Source: Acinetobacter sp. TGL-Y2
GTDB lineage: Bacteria; Pseudomonadota; Gammaproteobacteria; Pseudomonadales; Moraxellaceae
Direction: 5' to 3'
Assembly: GCF_001612555.1 (NCBI RefSeq)
Contig: NZ_CP015110.1
Location: 1,116,001 to 1,180,000 of the forward strand
Length of the DNA stretch: 64,000 nucleotides
The translations under genes were made by a program, and so were the position numbers. The notes under the pieces are model-generated. The model did not search any database and had not been told where the DNA came from. It was given only the letters and a program-made list of their open reading frames with translations. How positions within the stretch are numbered: the stretch's first letter is position 1; every line of letters starts with the position of its first letter. Below are positions 36,803-45,318 of the stretch, piece by piece.

Positions 36803-36872
36803 GTTTAAGGTCTATTACTCAGGTATTTTTAAGTCTATTCTAGATTGAACCACGTTAATTTTGCACACTACC

Positions 36873-37168
36873 GATTATCTAAAGTGGTGTGATTGAACGT
36901 TGTATGCAAATGAACTACTCCCAATTGTTAAACGATGTTAGATACAGTTGATTTAGGGTCGAATCTTACCTAGCGCAGCAATTGAGAATAGGATGTGGTT
37001 GTTCTTTAGTCATTATTGTTTAATTACCAATCAAGTTGTTAATAAATATAACTTAATCGCTACATTTGAGTACATTGCTTCAGTACTTTCTATACTTATT
37101 TATGAAATTTTGAGTGATATATTATTGTCATTCCTACAACGTAAAACAAAAATAAAAATATTTAAGTT
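36873..37168. other. Intergenic flank right of IS1 copy 1, with a weak small frame
   Basis: A 64-codon frame (36993-37187) encodes a hydrophobic peptide with FEYIASVLSILIYEILSD in its middle, but it lacks a ribosome site and runs into the terminator stem at 37169. It may be a fragment. Nothing else is seen. Confidence 0.4.
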
Positions 37169-37206
37169 AAAAACCCACTTAATTTGACAGAGTTAAGTGG
37201 GTTTTT
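37169..37206 (+). terminator. Strong hairpin terminator
   Basis: AAAACCCACTTAA pairs with TTAAGTGGGTTTT around an 11-base loop, followed by T5. It ends whatever is transcribed rightward from the IS1 flank. Confidence 0.8.
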
Positions 37207-37359
37207 ATTGTCCGTAACGCCTATTCTCTCGAATTCTATGGATTTAAAACAACAAATTGGGGGCTCAATCCAATAACCTCATCCATCGTTGGGGTTTTGA
37301 CATTAACTTGTCATATAAATAATCAATAATATGTTTTTTATTTTTGAGATTGATTTTAA

Positions 37360-37599
37360 ATGCCAGACCTCACTGTTAAGAAATTGGATGATATTCTTAA
37401 AGAGTCTACAGTTAAAAAAATTAAGCCTGAAAAGATCCTATTAGGTTATAAGGCATATGGCGAGTTGATGAATGATCGTAATTTTTTCGATGAAGTGGCA
37501 GGATCTGCGATGGATCCGAACAAACGAACATATAAGAATATTAGGATTAAAGTTACTCAAGATGAGTACCAGATTGAAGTGAAATTTTCAAAAAAATAA
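37360..37599 (+). CDS. Small protein of unknown function
   Basis: The product has 79 residues, charged and soluble: VKKLDDILKESTVKKIKPEK, then ILLGYKAYGELMNDRNFFDE and a beta-like C terminus (NIRIKVTQDEYQIEVKFSKK). No ribosome site is obvious; the bases upstream read GATTTTAA. It resembles small phage-associated proteins in size and composition, but no family is recognised. It stands alone in a decayed region. Confidence 0.5.
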   Translation: MPDLTVKKLDDILKESTVKKIKPEKILLGYKAYGELMNDRNFFDEVAGSAMDPNKRTYKNIRIKVTQDEYQIEVKFSKK

Positions 37600-37709
37600 G
37601 TTGATATAAAAAACTATCATTTGATGGTTTTTTTTGTACTGGAAAGACAGTGAAGATTTAAATTTTTCACTAGGTCTTCTAAGTTACTTGGCCAAAGTAT
37701 AGGGTACAC

Positions 37710-37744
37710 AAAGCCTCTCAGATTCTAGATCTTGAGAGGCTTTT
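37710..37744 (+). terminator. Hairpin terminator
   Basis: AAAGCCTCTCA pairs with TGAGAGGCTTTT over a 12-base loop. It lies about 110 bp past the small gene's stop. Confidence 0.75.
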
Positions 37745-38539
37745 CTTATGGGGAGGGGGGAGATCAAAGCTATTTGGATTTGAGTAAATCGATTAATTAG
37801 ATGTCTGGGCGAGAACCCAAAAATCATAGCACTTCTGTAGCAGACAAGAAGGTTTAGGTACATTTAACCTGTATTTTATTCTATCAGGCAAAAGTGTAGA
37901 GCGCGTATGGCAAACTAGGTGTGAGGCAATAGAAAATGGTAATGGATTGGAGTCTGAGGTGAACACAATATAAGCCAATAAAAATCTTAAAAAGCGCAGG
38001 AAAAATTTAGAGTGTTTGAATCATTATACTCATTTGTTTTCTACATTTTTGATTGAGCAATCATAATTTTTCGAGTGTAAAAAGACCATTCAGCAGATAT
38101 CAATGATTGAGTGCAGTTGAAGCGGGTGTAGTAATGATTAAATGTATATGATTGAAACAACAACCAAAAATGATTTATGGATAGACATGCATTATATTTT
38201 AAGGCACTTACTAGGGGATATCCCCATTTTGATGTACATATTTTAGTCTTTAGAAATCTTCTATTAAAATATTTGATCTTGACCCTTAAATGCAGCTTTT
38301 AAATATGCCACAAAGAGAATCATAACAGATGAAATTGGGGTGAAAATTATTAATCATTAATGCGTATAGCCTAAGCTTTGTTTTGATCACCATTCATCTA
38401 CAATGCCTATCCAAGCCTACCCATGCCTAAAGCCTTTTGCGACGTTCATCTCAATGAGGCTGATTAAAGTCAATGCCCAGCATCCACTGAAATGAGTCGG
38501 AAAAATTGTTTAAACACCTTGATCGATCTAGCGTCGGTA
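37745..38539. other. Non-coding, eroded stretch
   Basis: Nearly 800 bases have no frame with protein-like composition and no recognised motif. The region lies between the small unknown gene and the remnants of an integrated element, so it is probably decayed accessory DNA. Confidence 0.5.
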
Positions 38540-38806
38540 TTATTGTCGATTTAGTCGCTTAAACAAACCCAGTACCAAGCGATAGATTAAAACAGGAATG
38601 CTTAAGAGGATCAGAATAGAAAGTATAAATGATAACCAGATCGGCACACCCAATCCAAAAGATAAAGCAAATACTATACCCGCTAAAGCCTAAATTGGAT
38701 TTAGCTCAGACAAGCCAAAATCGCCACCACCGCCTGAAAAGAAATAGCTAAATGATAAAAAAGAAAGAAAAGCAATTAAGCCACTAATAAATTTAAATAC
38801 GTTCAT
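38540..38806 (-). pseudogene. Small membrane protein gene with internal stop
   Basis: From the ATG at 38804-38806 the minus frame encodes 88 residues with hydrophobic segments (FKFISGLIAFLSFLSFSYFF, then GVPIWLSFILSILILLSIPV). A GGGGDFG loop and a basic tail (GLFKRLNRQ) complete it, ending TAA at 38540-38542. A TAG at 38690-38692 interrupts it after 38 codons. The frame is otherwise intact, so the lesion is recent. No family is recognised. Confidence 0.65.
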
Positions 38807-38824
38807 TAAACTACCCTTTGATTA

Positions 38825-39181
38825 CTATTCATCCCAAACATTTGCCCTATGCTGAAGCATTTTGCGATGATCTGCCCACTATTTTGCAGGGCGATAAGAT
38901 GCTCTAGCTTGATCTTCATCAGCATGGCCTGGTTATGCTTCAATCCCATTTGATTTATAGCCAAGACTATTTAATTCAGTAGATGCTGTTGCTCAGAAGT
39001 CATCTGCGGTGACTGATTTTAATCTCATATACTTACGTATTCTATTTAAAGTAATGCTCAAAAGCATATTGTTGGGATCATAAGGCAGAAGGAGGGCATA
39101 CTTTCGGTCACTCATGTGCTGTTGGATTAATAAGTCATAAAATTAATCTAATAGAGGAGCAACATGCACACGGTTTTTCTT
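38825..39181 (-). pseudogene. Tyrosine recombinase (P4-type integrase), C-terminal remnant
   Basis: One minus-strand frame carries the end of an integrase catalytic domain: NRVHVAPLLD, then KYALLLPYDPNNM, then ATASTELNSLGYKSNGIEA (family ATAST-LNE-GY), PGHADEDQARASYRPAK (family LAHAD-NQVRAAY) and WADHRKMLQHRANVWDE before TAG at 38825-38827. At least four in-frame stops break it, the HxxR motif is gone, and the N-terminal half is not detectable. It marks an old phage or island integration. No tRNA was found near it. Confidence 0.75.
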
Positions 39182-39513
39182 TATTGTCGGCTCTTATTCG
39201 GTTCCTCTAAATGACTTTGAAAAAGTGATAGTCTTAAATTTATAATTTACAAATGTTCATTCTATATATGTGATTTCAGCCGTTCTTAGCATAGATTAAA
39301 ACCTAGCAAGTACAACATTTCTCACTGTTGTTGGGTCGTTATAAGGATTAAAATTAGATCTAAGCTCAGACTTTTCCTGCTTCTTCAAAGGTTGTGATTC
39401 AATATATGGAATAGAGTGAATGCCTTATATCTATAAACTTTCTGATTCTTGATAAGAAGATAAAAAGTGATGATTCAAGAACAAAAGATTATTTTTTCGC
39501 TTATGCACTAAAG
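39182..39513. other. Non-coding stretch right of the dead integrase
   Basis: There is no supported gene. Upstream integrase sequence may continue a little past 39181 but is too eroded to follow. Confidence 0.45.
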
Positions 39514-39960
39514 TTGAAGTTAATCTCATTTCAAGCGGTCAACGATTGGCTCTATTCAACGATTGAAAAGCAAGAGCTGGTTGATTGTCCCGATCATTTT
39601 TTTGAAATGGCGAGCATGAATGAACATCAATTGTTAGAATTTTTTGTAGAGCAACGATTTTATATTCGAGCCACGCCTGAAATTGCCAAAATGTTATTTC
39701 AGTACTTTATGAGTGAGAAAGATATGAGCGATGCAGCATCATTTCTTGCATTTAAAAATTACAGAAAAATGTACGAGATCGCTATTTATTTAGGTTTATA
39801 TGGTTTGAGTAATCGCATTGCTTGGATTGACGATGACGATTATATAAATTGTGCATTTCCAGATTTAAATTCCATTAATTATTTACAATTTGTTGAGGAA
39901 ATTTTGCTGGATATCAATCGGTTTATTCATGATCCAGATGCTGAAGAATGGCGGATATAG
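39514..39960 (+). CDS. Protein of unknown function
   Basis: The frame has 148 codons from a TTG at 39514. The product is acidic and alpha-helical in character: FQAVNDWLYSTIEKQELVD, LEFFVEQRFYIRATPEIAKM and NYLQFVEEILLDINRFIHDP. No motif or signal is recognised. It precedes the M23 lipoprotein gene by 66 bp on the same strand and might be co-transcribed. The start is uncertain because no ribosome site is seen before the TTG. Confidence 0.6.
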   Translation: MKLISFQAVNDWLYSTIEKQELVDCPDHFFEMASMNEHQLLEFFVEQRFYIRATPEIAKMLFQYFMSEKDMSDAASFLAFKNYRKMYEIAIYLGLYGLSNRIAWIDDDDYINCAFPDLNSINYLQFVEEILLDINRFIHDPDAEEWRI

Positions 39961-40026
39961 GCTCAACTCAGGACTTTTTTCTATTTAGCATTATAAAATG
40001 AATTTTTAATTTTAAGAGAGTGATTC

Positions 40027-40572
40027 ATGAAATTGGCGTCATTTGTTCAACTTTTTGTGACTGTTGTTTTTATCAGTTTTTTAACAGGCTGCCAGCCACC
40101 TCCATCGGGTGATGCTGCAGGTATACAATATCCTATTTTGTATTGGAACTTAAAGCAGCAAACTTTAGTTGCACCACTTTCTATGCCTGTTGAAGGGGTC
40201 AAATCGCGCCAGATCCAAGATACATGGGGCGCTGCGCGAAGTGAAGGGCGTAAGCATCAAGGCATCGATATTTTTGCCAAACGAGGAACACCCGTGATTA
40301 GTGCGACCCAAGGCATGGTTTCACAAGTGGGTTTAGATACACTTGGCGGCAAAGTGGTATGGGTTGTGGGTCCACAGCTGAGTCGACATTACTATGCACA
40401 TTTAGATGACTATGCAGCAGAGATTCAAGTGGGTGATTGGGTTGAGATAGGTGAAGTACTGGGCTATGTGGGCAATACTGGAAATGCCAAAAACACGCCA
40501 CCGCATCTGCATTATGGCATTTATTTAAGTGGTCAAGGTGCAACCGACCCTTATCCCTATTTAAACCCTTAA
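40027..40572 (+). CDS. M23-family peptidase lipoprotein
   Basis: The product has 181 residues. The N terminus has a lipoprotein signal with lipobox LTGC (Cys near residue 22). The LytM/M23 core shows the zinc residues in KHQGIDIFAKRGTPV (HxxxD) and HLHYGIYLSG (HxH), with YYAHLDDY and GYVGNTGNAKNTPPHLHYG. It is likely an outer-membrane-anchored peptidoglycan endopeptidase or amidase activator. The start has the ribosome site AAGAGAG. Confidence 0.9.
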   Translation: MKLASFVQLFVTVVFISFLTGCQPPPSGDAAGIQYPILYWNLKQQTLVAPLSMPVEGVKSRQIQDTWGAARSEGRKHQGIDIFAKRGTPVISATQGMVSQVGLDTLGGKVVWVVGPQLSRHYYAHLDDYAAEIQVGDWVEIGEVLGYVGNTGNAKNTPPHLHYGIYLSGQGATDPYPYLNP

Positions 40573-40851
40573 GCCTAAGATAAAGTTAGCTTTTATGTGA
40601 ATATGTATAAAATTTTGAATGCTAAATCTATTGATTCATTTACGTAATTTTGGGTAAGTATCTGCATTCATTCTGTGATTTAAGTAAAAATAAAAATATT
40701 CTGTCTAATGATTTAATTCATTTTTTCCATACGACGCATTACATTGCGGTATTTAGATACACCTTAGCGCTCGCAGTGATCGAATATTGGAGTAAGTTAA
40801 ATAGATCGTATTCGCTACGATTCAATAATTGATAATTCATGGAGAAATGAA

Positions 40852-41166
40852 ATGAGTAATCTACAAAATCAACATCAAAATGAAAACCCAAATCAACCGA
40901 ATCAAAACCAGCAAAACCAGAATCAGCAGCAACAACAAAACCCAAATCACAATCAACAACAGCAAAATCAACAAGACGAACAACGCCGTCAGCAACAACA
41001 GCAAAATGATCAAAAAGATCAGCAAAATCCCAAAGATGGCAATCAACGTCAGCAAAACCAACAAAATCCACAAGATGGCAATCAACGCCAACAAAATCAA
41101 CAAAACCCTCAAGACGGTAACCAGCGTCAACAAAATCCTCAAGATCAGCAAAATCAACAGCGTTAA
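40852..41166 (+). CDS. Gln/Asn-rich low-complexity repeat protein
   Basis: The product has 104 residues made almost entirely of Gln, Asn, Asp, Arg, Lys and Pro. Three imperfect copies of a 13-residue unit NPQDGNQRQQNQQ (first copy with K for Q) fill the C-terminal half. No hydrophobic residue occurs after the first few positions. The gene has a good ribosome site (GGAGAAATGA, six bases before ATG), so translation is plausible. The composition is that of prion-like or intrinsically disordered proteins. The opposite-strand frames over it (Leu/Ile- and Asp/Val-rich) are artefacts of the repeat. Confidence 0.75.
   Translation: MSNLQNQHQNENPNQPNQNQQNQNQQQQQNPNHNQQQQNQQDEQRRQQQQQNDQKDQQNPKDGNQRQQNQQNPQDGNQRQQNQQNPQDGNQRQQNPQDQQNQQR
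41033..41142 (+). repeat. 39-bp tandem repeat inside the Gln/Asn-rich gene
   Basis: Three imperfect direct repeats, each starting CAAAATCC or a near variant and containing GATGGCAATCAACG, encode the NP-DGNQRQQNQQ units. Synonymous third-position differences show they are not brand-new duplicates. Confidence 0.8.
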
Positions 41167-41271
41167 TACGCTACCCTCACACTGATCACAGAAATGTGAT
41201 GGGGGTGTTTGATCTTAGGGACGAGATCAGCTAAAACGCAGTTGTTCTGAAACCCCTTATTTATTTTCAAT

Positions 41272-41299
41272 AAAAAAACCCTCATCTGAGGGTTTTTTT
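41272..41299 (+). terminator. Terminator
   Basis: AAAAAAACCCTC and GAGGGTTTTTTT pair around ATCT. It lies about 100 bp past the repeat-protein stop and can act in both directions. Confidence 0.85.
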
Positions 41300-41495
41300 A
41301 TATTTCTTAGATGAGCATTTGAGATGACGTCATTTAAACCTATTGACTTGCCTAACAGGGCGCTAAACTTGGGCCAATGTGTAAGTAATGGTAAGTATTC
41401 GCAAGCAATTTCAACAAATAAAGATAAAATGCGTATCAAGATTTTTAGTCCCTTTGGGGGGCTAAGAGAAAAAATAGAGTGATGGAGAAGTGGCA

Positions 41496-42323
41496 ATGAA
41501 AATGTACCAAGTCGATGCGTTTACAACAGAATTATTTAAGGGCAATCCTGCTGCTGTGATTGTCACTAATGACTGGTTAGATGTATCTATGATGCAAAAT
41601 ATTGCCGCTGAAAATAATTTGGCTGAAACTGCCTTTGTGAAAATCATCGATGATGAAAATTATGAAATCCGTTGGTTCACCCCGAAAGTAGAAGTCGATT
41701 TTTGTGGTCATGCCACACTGGCCAGCAGTTTTGTATTATTTAAAGATTATACCCAAGCCAAAACCTTACAATTTCATGTCAAAAACTTAGGTATTTTTAC
41801 CATCACCCAAGCGAATGACGGCAAGATTCAAATGAATTTTCCAGTGCGTGTGCCCCACAAAGTTGAAGAATATCCCGAACTGTTAAATGAAGTAATTGAT
41901 CGACCGATTCAAGCGGTGTATATGAATCAACAGGCTTACATTTTGATTTGTGCATCTGAAGCAGATGTGATTGAGGCGAAACCTAATTTTGCCATGATCA
42001 ATGCGATTGCTGAAGCTTATGAAGTCAGCACTGCGATTACAGCTTCAAATGCTTTAGATATTGCACTGACCGCAGATTCTAAACATTATGACTATGTGGC
42101 GCGTTATTTTGCACCGCATAAAGGTATTAATGAAGATCCAGTGACGGGCTCAATGCATACAGGTTTAGCCCCACTTTGGGCAGAAAAATTAAACAAGAAA
42201 AGCTTGGTCGCGTATCAAAGTTCAGCACGTGGTGGAACCTTGTACTGTGTTTTAAAAGATCATGATCGTATTGAAATTTCAGGTTATGCCAAGCTATATA
42301 TGACCGCTGAAATTGCGCTTTAA
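41496..42323 (+). CDS. PhzF-family isomerase/epimerase-like protein
   Basis: The protein has 275 residues from the ATG at 41496 with GGAG ten bases upstream. The PhzF fold is clear from MYQVDAFTTELFKGNPAAV, ENNLAETAFV (containing the catalytic Glu), RWFTPKVEVDFCGHATLAS, and GINEDPVTGSMHTGLAPLWA near the C terminus. Members act as isomerases on small metabolites; no phenazine genes are present. The substrate is unknown. Confidence 0.93.
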   Translation: MKMYQVDAFTTELFKGNPAAVIVTNDWLDVSMMQNIAAENNLAETAFVKIIDDENYEIRWFTPKVEVDFCGHATLASSFVLFKDYTQAKTLQFHVKNLGIFTITQANDGKIQMNFPVRVPHKVEEYPELLNEVIDRPIQAVYMNQQAYILICASEADVIEAKPNFAMINAIAEAYEVSTAITASNALDIALTADSKHYDYVARYFAPHKGINEDPVTGSMHTGLAPLWAEKLNKKSLVAYQSSARGGTLYCVLKDHDRIEISGYAKLYMTAEIAL

Positions 42324-42440
42324 ATTGTACCATTTTTGAGCCTAAATCTGGGTTATACGTGAGCATAATAAAAAAGCTCAACATCAACATTTTAGTCAAG
42401 AGCATTTTATTTTCTTGATTTTTACATTATTGGACATTGT

Positions 42441-45230
42441 ATGTTAATGCGGTTTAAAACACTGAGTCTTTCGCTGTTAATGCTGGGTATTAGCTCAGGC
42501 GCCATGGCGCAAGCTGTTTTGGTCAAAACAGAACAAAATATTGAAGAATATAAATTAGACAATGGTCTTCGCGTTATTTTGGCACCCAACGATAAAGAAA
42601 GTAAAATCTTTATGAATATGGTGTATTTAACTGGTGCTTTAAATGATCCGAAGGGTAAGGGTGGTTTGGCACATTTGTTAGAGCATTTGGCATTTAAAGG
42701 CACTCAAAATGTCAAAGGCGAAGAATTTCAGCGCCGTTTAGATCAACATACCCTCATGAGTAATGCCAGCACAGATTATTACTCAACCAAGTACACCAGT
42801 GTGATTCGTCCTGAGAAAAATGCTTTAGATGAAATGGTGTATCTCGAAGCTGAGCGTATGGATAAATTGGTCTTACAAGAAAAATTTGTTCCTTCAGAAA
42901 TCTCGATTGTAATGCGTGAACGTGAAGTGCGCATGGATCAACCCTTTTCGGTATTGATGGATCAGATGTGGAAATCTGCCTATGGCAATCAGTATTTAGG
43001 TCGTTTACCGATTGGGGATTTAAACGAACTTCAGTCGATTAAGATGAATGAGCTGAATCAGTTCTATCGTTCTTGGTATGCGCCAAACAATGCGGTCATG
43101 GTCGTCGCAGGTAAGTTCAACAAGGCGGATGTGTTAAGTGCGATTGATAAAAATTTCAGCCCGATTCCTGCACGTAGTATTCCAGCGCAAGTCAAAGTAC
43201 CAATACTCGATTCTACTAAAATGGTAGATCGTCAGTTTGTGGTGAAAAAAGGCAGTGATTTAGCCAAATATAATATTTATTTAAACGGTAAAGATCAAAA
43301 AAGACAAAAGGCATTGGTCTTGTCTCCGTATTTATTCACCATGCAACCGAGTGGACATCTATACAAAGACGTGGTGGAAACTGGTACGGCGACGCAAGTG
43401 CAATCGACCACATGGTTAGCACAAGATTTTAATTTGGTGTTTATGGGTGCAATCTATGCACCGAATCATGATGCCAAAGAGGTGGGTAATACCCTCATTT
43501 CAAGTATTGAGAAAAAACAAAATTTTAATGACACAGAACTAAAACGCATTAAAAATTTAATTCGTAATAGTCAAGAAAGCATGATGTCGAATGCCTCTGC
43601 TGTCGGTGAAATGCTCAGTGAGTATGTGGTGTCATCAAACGGTGACTGGACGCAGTATTTTAAAGACCAAGCAGATGTGCAAAAGTTATCTGTAGATGAA
43701 GTGAATCAAGTATTGAGTCAATTTTTGATCCCCCAGCATCGTATTTCAGGGGATATCAAACCTACCCCTGAGGATCAAAAAAAAGCGCAACAGCAAAAGT
43801 TAGACACCGAACAAGCCCAGACCTTAGATCAAACCCAAGCTGAAGCTGAGCCACTCAAAGATGTATCTGTATATCAGGCTGAAGTTGCGCAGTTTGTGAA
43901 AGCCTCGAAAAGCTATTTGGAGGTGACTGAACAAAAGATTCAACGCGGTAAACTCAAAAATGGTATGCAATATGCGCTATTCCCGACGACAACGCGTGAT
44001 GATAAAACCTATGCCACAATTTCTGTCAATTTTGGTACCGCAGAATCGTTGTTTAATAAAGCTGAAATTATTGAGTTGACTGCCTATTTGCTGTTACGTG
44101 CATCTGATCAATACAGCTTACAAGACATTGCGGATAAATCGATTGAAGCGGGTGGTCGAGCAGTGGCAAGTGCATCTGAAAATGGCATGACCATTCAGAT
44201 CACAGCCAAAAATGAACATTTTGAAGACTTCTTCAAATATATTATTGAAGTGATGAAAAATCCGAAATTTGAGCAAAGCCAATTTGATCTGATTAAATCG
44301 CAAAGTTTGTCCAGCTTAAATCGTCCTTATACTGAACCTGAAACTGTGGCGGCATTGACCATATCACGTTTGATTGAAACCTATCAGCCGGGAGATTTGC
44401 GCTATCACTTTGAGCCTGAGCTTGCCAAGAAACAAATGCAAGCGGCAACGGTTGAGCAAGTTAAACAGTTGTATCAAGAATTTTTCAGTACGGATCATGC
44501 ACAGATTGCCATTACTGGTCAGTTTGATGCCAATGCGGTATTGAAATATTTAAATAAAAATATGACTACATGGAAAGTCAAACAAAGTTACGCGCGCTTA
44601 AGTTCAAGTCATAAAGACTATCCCGCTCAAAAAGTTCATGCTTTAGCAGAACAGCGCGAGTTTGGTAATTATCAGGGATTGCTCACGCTTCCTGTGGGAG
44701 CCGATCATCCTGATGCTGCTGCACTGATTGTGTTTAGCTATATTTTAGGAGATTCACAGTTATCTTCGCGTTTAGCCATGGAGCTACGTGAGAAAAATGC
44801 TTTGGTCTATGGTTTTGGAAGTGACTTGAATCTAGATGCTTATAGTGATGTGGGCGCACTCATGATCAGTGCGAATTACACGGCAGGCAAGTCGACGCAA
44901 GTATCACAAGTGGTACATAAAGTGTTGAATGATCTGCTCAGCCATGGCGTGACAGAGCAAGAGCTTGAAGCAGCCAAAGCCAATATCATGAAACAGCGTG
45001 TGACCATACTTGAAGATGAGCGCCGTATTCATGGCATGTTAAATAGTCAACTTGAACGGGGTAAAAACATGCAAAGTCGTGCTGTACGCGATCAAGAATT
45101 TGCCAAATTGACGAAATCAGATGTGGGTGCTGTGATTAAAAAATACATCAAGTTGAATCATTTGGTCGAAGTCATGGCAGATCAGTATGCTAGTGACAAT
45201 GCTGCTCAAAACAGTGAAGCTCAAAAATAA
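42441..45230 (+). CDS. M16-family zinc peptidase, two-domain, periplasmic
   Basis: The protein has 929 residues with a signal peptide (LSLSLLMLGISSGAMAQA). The inverted zinc motif HLLEH is in GGLAHLLEHLAFKGT, and the downstream Glu is in MVYLEAERMDKL. Two M16 halves are joined by a Gln-rich linker around residues 445-475 (KAQQQKLDTEQAQTLDQTQA). The C-terminal half (YALFPTTTRDDKTYATISV) lacks a zinc motif, as usual. It probably degrades peptides in the periplasm. It is a single gene with its own terminator. Confidence 0.93.
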   Translation: MLMRFKTLSLSLLMLGISSGAMAQAVLVKTEQNIEEYKLDNGLRVILAPNDKESKIFMNMVYLTGALNDPKGKGGLAHLLEHLAFKGTQNVKGEEFQRRLDQHTLMSNASTDYYSTKYTSVIRPEKNALDEMVYLEAERMDKLVLQEKFVPSEISIVMREREVRMDQPFSVLMDQMWKSAYGNQYLGRLPIGDLNELQSIKMNELNQFYRSWYAPNNAVMVVAGKFNKADVLSAIDKNFSPIPARSIPAQVKVPILDSTKMVDRQFVVKKGSDLAKYNIYLNGKDQKRQKALVLSPYLFTMQPSGHLYKDVVETGTATQVQSTTWLAQDFNLVFMGAIYAPNHDAKEVGNTLISSIEKKQNFNDTELKRIKNLIRNSQESMMSNASAVGEMLSEYVVSSNGDWTQYFKDQADVQKLSVDEVNQVLSQFLIPQHRISGDIKPTPEDQKKAQQQKLDTEQAQTLDQTQAEAEPLKDVSVYQAEVAQFVKASKSYLEVTEQKIQRGKLKNGMQYALFPTTTRDDKTYATISVNFGTAESLFNKAEIIELTAYLLLRASDQYSLQDIADKSIEAGGRAVASASENGMTIQITAKNEHFEDFFKYIIEVMKNPKFEQSQFDLIKSQSLSSLNRPYTEPETVAALTISRLIETYQPGDLRYHFEPELAKKQMQAATVEQVKQLYQEFFSTDHAQIAITGQFDANAVLKYLNKNMTTWKVKQSYARLSSSHKDYPAQKVHALAEQREFGNYQGLLTLPVGADHPDAAALIVFSYILGDSQLSSRLAMELREKNALVYGFGSDLNLDAYSDVGALMISANYTAGKSTQVSQVVHKVLNDLLSHGVTEQELEAAKANIMKQRVTILEDERRIHGMLNSQLERGKNMQSRAVRDQEFAKLTKSDVGAVIKKYIKLNHLVEVMADQYASDNAAQNSEAQK

Positions 45231-45276
45231 GATTGTTAAAATCAAACTTAAAAATAACAGCTAAACTGAATCAAAT

Positions 45277-45303
45277 AAAAAACTCACTCTAGGTGGGTTT
45301 TTT
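45277..45303 (+). terminator. Terminator of the M16 gene
   Basis: AAAACTCAC and GTGGGTTTT form a stem with one wobble pair over TCTAG, followed by T6. The convergent amidohydrolase gene ends 16 bp further on. Confidence 0.78.
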
Positions 45304-45318
45304 ATTATCTAGAATTTC

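Larger units (their letters stand above)
36056..36872 (-). mobile_element. IS1-family insertion sequence, copy 1
   Basis: This element is 817 bp, with terminal inverted repeats starting GGTAGTGT at both ends (GGTAGTGTCTAAA on the left, GGTAGTGTGCAAA read inward on the right). It encodes InsA- and InsB-like proteins on the minus strand. It appears identical to the copy at 58140-58956. Unlike that copy it lacks matching target duplications: the left flank reads TAAATTCTT and the right flank GATTATCTA. One side has therefore probably been lost by a deletion or recombination. Confidence 0.93.

Noticed and set aside
40861..41157. Minus-strand frame very rich in Leu and Ile over the Gln/Asn-rich gene
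   Set aside because: It is the mirror of CAA/AAT-type codons; it has no ribosome site, and the plus strand has a good one.
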